From Candidatus Fibrimonadales bacterium (GTDB lineage Bacteria > Fibrobacterota > Fibrobacteria > Fibrobacterales > Fibrobacteraceae), in contig WRMM01000054.1 in NCBI GenBank assembly GCA_009777135.1, positions 1 to 9,963 of the forward strand: 9,963 nt of DNA, in the 5' to 3' direction. The notes under the pieces are model-generated. The model was not told the origin of the DNA, searched no databases, and saw nothing but the letters and a program-made list of their open reading frames with translations. Of the stretch, positions 1 to 4,397 are shown one piece after another (positions within the stretch are counted from its first letter, which is position 1; each line of letters starts with the position of its first letter). Both the position numbers and the translations under genes were made by a program.

Positions 1-75
1 ACCCAAAAACCCACGACACCGGGAATATACATTGAAAAACACGGCAAATATATGAGGAAAATCGTGGTGAAGTAA
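1..75 (+). CDS. C-terminal end of a secreted surface protein (truncated by window start)
   Basis: Frame 1 is open from the first base to a TAA and encodes 24 residues ending GIYIEKHGKYMRKIVVK. It matches the last 24 residues of the GLUG protein at 1527-4385 in 21 of 24 positions, and the DNA (against 4311-4385) in 63 of 75 positions. The pattern (Pro-Thr-x-Pro-Gly-Ile-Tyr-Ile, a Gly turn, then a basic/beta Val-Val-Lys end) resembles the C-terminal sorting tails of type IX-secreted proteins and the endings of Fibrobacter surface proteins. So this is probably the 3' end of another exported protein, possibly a paralogue of the GLUG protein. The rest of the gene is outside the window and its domain content cannot be told. 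It was too short for ordinary ORF thresholds. Confidence 0.8.
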   Translation, partial: TQKPTTPGIYIEKHGKYMRKIVVK

Positions 76-101
76 AAATAGCCTGCAAGGTTTTTATTTT
101 T
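73..101. terminator. Probable bidirectional terminator between convergent genes
   Basis: The sequence between two facing stop codons (TAA at 73-75 plus, TAA at 96-94 minus) has an A-run, a short GC-containing core (CCT-GCA-AGG, 82-90) and a T-run (TTTTTATTTTT, 91-101). It can fold as a small hairpin with a U-tail in either direction. The stem is short, so its efficiency is uncertain. Confidence 0.45.
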
Positions 102-588
102 CAATCAGCACTTCAAGAATAGCCATAATACTTTCCTTACTCATATCTCTATAGCGAAAAGAATGTATAAGATTGCTTAAATTTAATCGCTCAATTCTTT
201 CTTTGCCATTTATTCCGCGAATGTTGTTCGCTACTCTGCAAAGCAACCTGACCGCTATGGTCGCATTAACTTCATTTGCCTGCCTTGCCTTTGCTTTCGG
301 CGGCGGAACCTCGGAAAACGGCTGCAACTTTACTATCCAAAAGCAATACAAAGCCGCTTCGTTCCATTCAGACATATCTATTCCGTGAAACACATGGAAG
401 TACACTCTGCGACGTTCCACAAGGTCTATTATGCTTGACATGCAATCATCCGATACGAATAACCGATTCCTTGGAATCGCTGTCTCGCTTTCCCAAATCC
501 AGCCAATAAGCTTATTGGCTTTTTCCCTTATCGTTTCTTCGCTTAGCTTGTCAAATTGCGGATAATCTCCGGGGCAGCACGATTTCAC
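94..588 (-). CDS. Hypothetical protein, second gene of a two-gene unit
   Basis: A protein of 164 residues that I do not recognise. It looks soluble and cytoplasmic: no signal peptide and no long hydrophobic segment. It has a Trp/Cys-bearing N-terminal half (CCPGDY near the start, then LIGWIWE), a central aromatic stretch (VYFHVFHGIDMSEWNEAALYC, residues about 62-82), a basic middle (PPPKAKARQ, about 96-104) and a helical basic C-terminus containing FRYRDMSKES. I chose GTG at 588 because it gives a 4-nt GTGA overlap with the stop of the upstream gene, typical of translational coupling; GTG at 591 would add one residue. No clear Shine-Dalgarno site precedes either start, which fits coupling. 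The small acidic gene upstream plus a larger partner resembles toxin-antitoxin architecture, but no toxin fold or catalytic motif is visible, so that stays a guess. Confidence 0.72.
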   Translation of the reverse strand: MKSCCPGDYPQFDKLSEETIREKANKLIGWIWESETAIPRNRLFVSDDCMSSIIDLVERRRVYFHVFHGIDMSEWNEAALYCFWIVKLQPFSEVPPPKAKARQANEVNATIAVRLLCRVANNIRGINGKERIERLNLSNLIHSFRYRDMSKESIMAILEVLIEK

Positions 589-797
589 CACGCTATACCC
601 GCAGCTTCAAACATTTTATCAGTCGCCTTGAGGCTCTCTTTGTCTTCCATGAGCCAATCAAAGAAGTCTTGCCCTTTAGGCCTTATTCTTTCATTCAGCA
701 CGGCAGAAGGCTCTGAATTAGCGTATCTTTCGTAAGCCTCATTCATTCGTCTGTCAAACTCCTTACTTCCAGGCATTGGTATTGGTTGGCACTCCAT
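585..797 (-). CDS. Small acidic hypothetical protein, first gene of a two-gene unit
   Basis: A 70-residue protein, unrecognised. It is rich in Glu/Asp and predicted helical from composition (SKEFDRRMNEAYERYAN, then DFFDWLMEDKESLKATDKMF), with no signal peptide or membrane segment. It starts at ATG 797 behind a good ribosome binding site (AAGGAG at 808-803, 5-nt spacing), which makes it more credible than its length alone would. Its TGA (587-585) overlaps the GTG start of the downstream 164-residue gene, so the two are almost certainly co-translated. Possible roles are an antitoxin, immunity or adaptor protein to its partner; nothing in the sequence decides between these. A promoter-like CTATATT lies about 30 bp upstream. 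Confidence 0.72.
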   Translation of the reverse strand: MECQPIPMPGSKEFDRRMNEAYERYANSEPSAVLNERIRPKGQDFFDWLMEDKESLKATDKMFEAAGIAW

Positions 798-802
798 GCT
801 TG

Positions 803-808
803 CTCCTT
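803..808 (-). promoter_or_regulatory. Ribosome binding site of the 70-residue gene
   Basis: On the minus strand this reads AAGGAG, 5 nt before the ATG at 797. It is the clearest Shine-Dalgarno match in the window and fixes the start of this small gene. Confidence 0.75.
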
Positions 809-825
809 GGTTGTGGTTTACGATA

Positions 826-831
826 AATATA
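826..831 (-). promoter_or_regulatory. Candidate -10 element for the two-gene unit
   Basis: The minus strand reads TTTTCTATATTTATCG, with TATATT at 831-826. A start point about 7 nt downstream would give a leader of roughly 20 nt containing the AAGGAG site. No good -35 hexamer is visible at 16-19 bp. The same CTATATTTAT string occurs at 1413-1404 on the minus strand. Confidence 0.35.
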
Positions 832-872
832 GAAAATTCCTAAGATACCAAGCTTTCTGCGTTTAGGCTCCC

Positions 873-1202
873 TAGGGCAAACGCATCTAAATTTTGGCTA
901 TATATCTGATTTTTTGGCAAAATACGGCAAATATTCATTGCGATGTTGCAATTCGTTGTGAATGGGCGAAAGATTTTTCGCCCCTACGGCGTTGATTGTG
1001 GACGGATTATTATTGCGTTTATCCCGAATATGACAAATAACAACACAAAAAATACCAAATGGCACACCGTGTAGGGGCGAAAAATCTTTCGCCCATTCGC
1101 AACGAACGTTTGTAATACGGCAACAAACGTCTGCAACATCCAAATATCCACAGCAATACCGTTTATCTGCGGTAAAATCACAATTTAGATGCGTTGGCCC
1201 TG
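873..1202. mobile_element. MITE-like non-autonomous element with terminal inverted repeats
   Basis: The ends are inverted repeats: 874-896 against the reverse complement of 1179-1201 matches in 21 of 23 positions, beginning AGGGC(A/C)AACGCATCTAAATT. The outer flanks carry a direct repeat, TTAGGCTCCC (863-872) and TTATGCTCCC (1203-1212), 9 of 10 identical and placed exactly where a target-site duplication should be. The roughly 330-bp interior encodes no credible protein; open frames crossing it have no start context and no recognisable content. Inside is a second, longer inverted repeat (952-987 / 1071-1106). Together this is the signature of a miniature inverted-repeat element mobilised in trans. 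A 10-bp duplication is compatible with IS4-like transposases among others; the family is not assigned. Confidence 0.72.
952..1106. repeat. Inner 36-bp inverted repeat made of GGGCGAAA palindromes
   Basis: Arms 952-987 and 1071-1106 are reverse complements in 35 of 36 positions, separated by 83 bp. Each arm contains its own palindrome, GGGCGAAA-GATT-TTTCGCCC (964-983) or its complement (1075-1094), next to a GTAGGGG/CCCCTAC edge. A shorter pair extends the symmetry outward (GATGTTGCA at 942-950, TGCAACATC at 1132-1140). A further hairpin, ACGTTTGT/ACAAACGT, lies at 1106-1113 and 1123-1130. Intergenic REP-like palindromes of the form GTAGGGGCGAA...TTCGCCC are, from memory, widespread in many bacterial genomes. 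On a transcript the two arms would form one long stem. Confidence 0.8.
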
Positions 1203-1371
1203 TTATGCTCCCAACGCCCATATGCTACCTTGATTTTGCCACATTGCAGCCCAATTCATTAGCGCAACCGTTTTTTTTCGCTCAAAAACGCGCTTTTTAT
1301 TTGCTGTTTTCGCTGTTTTTGAAACGCTGGCGAGGCTGGGAGTTGGCGAGGTTGTTGGGTAAAAATGGGGC
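1203..1371. other. Intergenic stretch with no gene found
   Basis: Between the MITE-like element and the first palindrome I see no credible coding frame. There is T-rich sequence, a loose dyad CAAAAAC (1283-1289) / GTTTTTG (1315-1321) that echoes the cores of the palindromes downstream, and a TGGCGAGG direct repeat (around 1328-1352). No promoter with both hexamers stands out in the plus direction. Confidence 0.5.
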
Positions 1372-1399
1372 TGTCTCAAAAAGGAACGTTTTTGAGACA
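1372..1399. repeat. 28-bp palindrome P1, left boundary of a 132-bp inverted-repeat segment
   Basis: TGTCTCAAAAA (1372-1382), a 6-nt centre GGAACG, then TTTTTGAGACA (1389-1399): 11-bp perfect arms. It matches the reverse complement of P2 (1476-1503) in 26 of 28 positions, differing only by GG/CC in the centre. As a direct repeat they match in only 24, so the inverted relation is the better one. No T-run follows on either strand, so it is not a normal terminator. Confidence 0.85.
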
Positions 1400-1405
1400 C
1401 CTATA

Positions 1406-1436
1406 AATATAGATTTTTTAAAAGGCAAAACGTCAA
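1406..1436 (-). promoter_or_regulatory. Promoter-like sequence pointing leftward, inside the inverted-repeat segment
   Basis: On the minus strand TTGACG (1436-1431) is followed after 19 bp by TATATT (1411-1406), within CTATATTTAT. The -35 is one base from consensus; the spacer is on the long side. In the present orientation it would fire away from the surface-protein gene, toward the MITE-like element. After inversion of 1372-1503 (position p becomes 2875-p) the hexamers would lie at 1439-1444 and 1464-1469 on the plus strand, giving a start near 1476. Confidence 0.4.
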
Positions 1437-1475
1437 ATTTATTTCATTTTCAGCGTTTTTTTTCTGCGAGGTATG

Positions 1476-1503
1476 TGTCTCAAAAACGTTGGTTTTTGAG
1501 ACA
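1476..1503. repeat. 28-bp palindrome P2, right boundary and leader hairpin
   Basis: TGTCTCAAAAAC (1476-1487), loop GTTG, GTTTTTGAGACA (1492-1503): a perfect 12-bp dyad. It ends 13 nt before the Shine-Dalgarno GGAG of the GLUG-protein gene, so in RNA it would be a strong hairpin in the leader. In DNA it could be a protein-binding site or a recombination site paired with P1. Confidence 0.85.
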
Positions 1504-1516
1504 AAAGATGGAGAAT

Positions 1517-1520
1517 GGAG
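1517..1520 (+). promoter_or_regulatory. Ribosome binding site deciding the start of the GLUG protein
   Basis: GGAG at 1517-1520 is 6 nt before ATG 1527. The upstream in-frame ATG 1515 has its nearest GGAG (1510-1513) only 1 nt away, too close to be used. I therefore place the start at 1527. Confidence 0.6.
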
Positions 1521-1526
1521 TTGAAA

Positions 1527-4385
1527 ATGGAAATTACAGCAAAAAACCAAAATAACTGGAAAAACAAAAGCGGAACAAGCTTTAGAGTTGATTGCATTTG
1601 CTGTAAGACCTTAGCCATTGTGCTAGCCACGCTCTCCCTCCTCTTTGCTCAAACGCAAATTTGGGACGGCAATTCAGACATCGCTTGGTACAACGATGAC
1701 GATACCGAGTTCGTCATAAACACCGCAGAACAGCTTGCTGGGCTGGCGGAGCTTGTGAATGATGACAATGATTTTGATGGCAAGACGATAACGCTTGGTG
1801 CGAATATTCAGCTTAATGATACAACGGGGTGGCAGAATTGGGCATCCGAACCGCCCGAAAATGAATGGACTGCGATAGGGTCTTCAAATCCATTCCGAGG
1901 AACTTTTGATGGCAATGGCTATGTTATCAGCGGAGTTTATATAAATAATTCAGATTCGCGCCAAAGTTTGTTTGGCAATGTAAGTGGCGGAACAATAAAA
2001 AATTTGGGAGTGCTTGCTTCGTATATCAAGGGAGGCGGTGGTTTGGTAGGTAGTATTTATAGCCACTATGACGATGGCGATTATTTCTGCGTTACAATCA
2101 GCAATAGTTATGCCATAGCGAATGTGGAGGGAACTTACTATGTTGGAGGCTTGGTAGGATATAGCTCTGGCAGCAACAATTGTAATAATATAATTAGCGA
2201 CAGCCGTGCAATGGGAAACGTAACTGGAGAAAATGGTTCTGTAGGCGGCTTAGTTGGATATAATTATTATAGCACAATCACCAACAGTTACGCAACAGGG
2301 AACGTAACGGGAAATAGTGATGTAAGTGACTCAATCGGCGGCTTAGTTGGATATATTGAGTATAGCACAATCACCAGCAGTTACGCCACAGGGAAAGTAA
2401 CAGGAAATAGTTTAGCCAATGGCTCAACCGGTGGCTTAGTTGGAAGTACTTATTCTAGCACAATCACCAGCAGTTACGCCACAGGGAACGTAACAGGGAA
2501 AGTAACAGGACCTAATAATGTAGGTGCTTTTATTGGAAATAATAATGTAGGTGGTTTTGTTGGATATAATAATTATAATAGCACAATCGCCAACAGTTAT
2601 GCCACAGGGAGCGTAACAGGATATAATAATGTAGGTGGTTTTGTTGGTACTATTAATAATAGCACAATCGCCAACAGTTACGCCGCAGGAAGCGTAACAG
2701 GAAATTATAATGTAGGTGGTTTTGTTGGTACTATTAATAATAGCACAACCACCAACAGTTTTTACGACAGGAATTCAAGCGGGCAAAATTCCTCTTCTGG
2801 AGGCATTGGCAAAACAGCGGCAGAGATGCGAAATAAATCCACTTATGCCGGATGGGATTTTAGCATTTGGGGAATGTCCGGCGAGCTAAATGACGGATTG
2901 CCATTCCTTAACGGGCTAGGACCAATATCGCAAGTGCAAATAGACCCAATAGAACCACAGCTATATACAGGATTCCAAATCAAACCAAAACCTGCGGTAA
3001 CCATAAAAGATGAAACATTAGAAGCAGGAGTAGATTTTGATTATTTTTATGACGAAAATATACATGTAGCAACAGGCGGAACGATTTTCATAGCCGGAAA
3101 AAAAGATAAATATCATGGCATAAAAGCGGTGAACTTCATAATAAAACCCGCTCGCATAATAGACATAGCCTGGTTCCCCAAATGCGGCGCAATATACACC
3201 TACAACGGCGAACTGCAAAGCCCTGAGCCTTTCGCCGTTGACGCAAATGGAATACGCTACGACTTGATTGTTGAAGGAGCAGAAAAAAATGCCGGAATAG
3301 GACTTGTGGCTATTGCAAAATTGGAAACGCAAGAAGAAGATATGATCTTGCAAAACAGCGCCTGCCTCTACGCAATAGAACCCAAAGAATTGCAAGTATC
3401 ATGGACAGGACCGCGAGAATACACATACAGCAAAATGGTTCAAACCCCAACGCCAAGCATAGACCAAGAAGAACTCCTGGACGAAATAGATTTCATATTT
3501 GGCAACTACAATGCCGCGGCAGGAGAATACAAAGGCTCCCAAGCGGCATACTACATAATCAACCCCGAAGACCCCAACGCAGGCAACTACAGACTCCTCA
3601 ACAACCGAGCCGAATACACCATCCACAAAAAACCGCTGAAGCCATTCTTCGCCGCCACCCTGCCAAACTTTGAAACCAACGAAAACGACACCCTCTGGGT
3701 ACCCAAAGAAATCTTCTCAACCCCCGACCTCCTGCAAACAACCCTAGCCGCAATAATAAACTACAGCGGCTTCGCCACCAACACCGAAACCAACGAAACC
3801 GACAACCCAACCAACTCCCTAAACGGCACCCCAAAAATAGAACTAAGCTACGATAACTCTCAATTCTCAACTCTCAACTCTCAACTTTCCAAAAGAGTAG
3901 AAACGTCTCAGAGAGCCACCGCCACCATAATCACCGACGGCATCTCCGCAGACAACTACGCCTTGACTCGCCCGGCCATCGTAATAATGGAAACCATAGA
4001 CGAAAGCGAAGCGGCAGTCAAAGTATCCTGCTTTTTGGGCAGCCACTGCGCCGAATTGAGCGAGCAAGTCTGCGCCGCCATAAAAGGCGAAGAAGTCCCC
4101 AGCTGCCCCGCATTGAGAGTATCCTGCCTGATAAACAATGTCAAAGTAGAAAACATGCTCCTTACCGAATGCTCCAGCATAGGCGGCTTCGTAGAAGGCT
4201 CAACCTCAATCTTCTCAAATCGGGAAAACCCTGGTATCTCAAGCACATTATGCACGGGCGTAGCCTGCTACGCCCCAACGTACTACAACCTAAAAGGCAT
4301 CCCCCTCGGCGCCCAAAAACCTACCGCCCCAGGAATCTACATTGAGAAGCAAGGCAAATATATGAGGAAAATTGTGGTGAAATAA
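1527..4385 (+). CDS. Large secreted surface protein with GLUG repeats, MBG-like domains and a C-terminal sorting-like tail
   Basis: 952 residues from ATG 1527. A long polar N-terminus precedes a signal-peptide core (KTLAIVLATLSLLFA, about 27-41) with likely cleavage near AQTQ. A conserved N-terminal region follows (INTAEQLAGLAELVN, FRGTFDGNGYVISGV), usual ahead of GLUG arrays. About 169-411 hold eight GG(L/F)VG-type units with STITNSYATGNVTG spacers (Pfam GLUG, beta-helix-like), closed by the customary SFYDRNSSG...KTAAEMRN...LNDGLPFLNG module (about 411-462). About 480-705 look like tandem MBG/Ig-like beta domains (YTYNGELQSPEPF, YTIHKKPLKP). A cysteine-bearing region (834-914) and a tail ending GIYIEKQGKYMRKIVVK follow. 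It is probably exported and surface-attached or released; adhesion is the usual guess for this architecture, not shown here. Asn codon use shifts from AAT in the GLUG part to AAC in the C-terminal half, suggesting mosaic origin. Confidence 0.93.
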   Translation: MEITAKNQNNWKNKSGTSFRVDCICCKTLAIVLATLSLLFAQTQIWDGNSDIAWYNDDDTEFVINTAEQLAGLAELVNDDNDFDGKTITLGANIQLNDTTGWQNWASEPPENEWTAIGSSNPFRGTFDGNGYVISGVYINNSDSRQSLFGNVSGGTIKNLGVLASYIKGGGGLVGSIYSHYDDGDYFCVTISNSYAIANVEGTYYVGGLVGYSSGSNNCNNIISDSRAMGNVTGENGSVGGLVGYNYYSTITNSYATGNVTGNSDVSDSIGGLVGYIEYSTITSSYATGKVTGNSLANGSTGGLVGSTYSSTITSSYATGNVTGKVTGPNNVGAFIGNNNVGGFVGYNNYNSTIANSYATGSVTGYNNVGGFVGTINNSTIANSYAAGSVTGNYNVGGFVGTINNSTTTNSFYDRNSSGQNSSSGGIGKTAAEMRNKSTYAGWDFSIWGMSGELNDGLPFLNGLGPISQVQIDPIEPQLYTGFQIKPKPAVTIKDETLEAGVDFDYFYDENIHVATGGTIFIAGKKDKYHGIKAVNFIIKPARIIDIAWFPKCGAIYTYNGELQSPEPFAVDANGIRYDLIVEGAEKNAGIGLVAIAKLETQEEDMILQNSACLYAIEPKELQVSWTGPREYTYSKMVQTPTPSIDQEELLDEIDFIFGNYNAAAGEYKGSQAAYYIINPEDPNAGNYRLLNNRAEYTIHKKPLKPFFAATLPNFETNENDTLWVPKEIFSTPDLLQTTLAAIINYSGFATNTETNETDNPTNSLNGTPKIELSYDNSQFSTLNSQLSKRVETSQRATATIITDGISADNYALTRPAIVIMETIDESEAAVKVSCFLGSHCAELSEQVCAAIKGEEVPSCPALRVSCLINNVKVENMLLTECSSIGGFVEGSTSIFSNRENPGISSTLCTGVACYAPTYYNLKGIPLGAQKPTAPGIYIEKQGKYMRKIVVK
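2031..2759 (+). repeat. GLUG-coding tandem repeat array
   Basis: Degenerate in-frame repeats of roughly 70-110 bp, each encoding a GG(L/F)VG core followed by a Ser-Thr-Ile-x-Asn-Ser-Tyr-Ala-x-Gly turn. The last units are nearly identical at DNA level: the segment starting GTAGGTGGTTTTGTTGG recurs at 2547, 2631 and 2712 (periods 84 and 81 bp). The units at 2631 and 2712 share over 30 consecutive bases, which points to recent duplication or gene conversion. Confidence 0.85.
3855..3889 (+). repeat. Heptanucleotide tandem repeat inside the surface-protein gene
   Basis: Five 7-bp units: AACTCTC, AATTCTC, AACTCTC, AACTCTC, AACTTTC. It encodes NSQFSTLNSQLS, a low-complexity segment between MBG-like and Cys-bearing regions. 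Because 7 is not a multiple of 3, gain or loss of one unit would shift the frame; three units are neutral. Confidence 0.85.
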
Positions 4386-4397
4386 AAACTTTTATTT
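4380..4397. terminator. Short AT-only dyad between convergent stop codons
   Basis: AAATAAAA (4380-4387), a 2-nt centre, and TTTTATTT (4390-4397) form a perfect inverted repeat. It spans the gap between the TAA of the GLUG gene (4383-4385) and the TAA of alaS (4399-4397). An AT-only stem is weak, but the T-runs on both strands suit a bidirectional end of transcription. Confidence 0.4.

Noticed and set aside
898..1221. Open frame of 107 codons on the minus strand (and a 65-codon one at 984-1181)
   Set aside because: They run through the inverted repeats of the MITE-like element; the sequence is forced by the palindromes and has no ribosome site or recognisable domain.
1372..1503. Rho-independent terminators
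   Set aside because: Both stems are strong but neither is followed by a U-run on either strand, and P2 lies immediately before a gene start.
1372..1503. A second, 132-bp MITE with 28-bp terminal inverted repeats
   Set aside because: Not excluded, since some insertion-sequence ends contain GGCTGTCTCAAAA-like strings, but I find no direct repeat next to the outer edges that would be a target duplication, so I do not annotate it as mobile.
1205..1555. Open frame of 116 codons on the plus strand
   Set aside because: It starts at the edge of the MITE-like element, runs through both palindromes and overlaps the signal-peptide start of the GLUG protein in another frame; composition is Phe/Lys/Arg-rich in a way typical of T/A-rich non-coding DNA.
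2031..2759. CRISPR array
   Set aside because: Repeats are in frame, degenerate, of variable length and encode GLUG motifs; there are no constant repeats with unique spacers.
3018..3870. Several open frames opposite the GLUG protein gene
   Set aside because: They mirror a coding strand that is poor in T and G; no start signals and no family resemblance, while the plus-strand frame has clear domains throughout.
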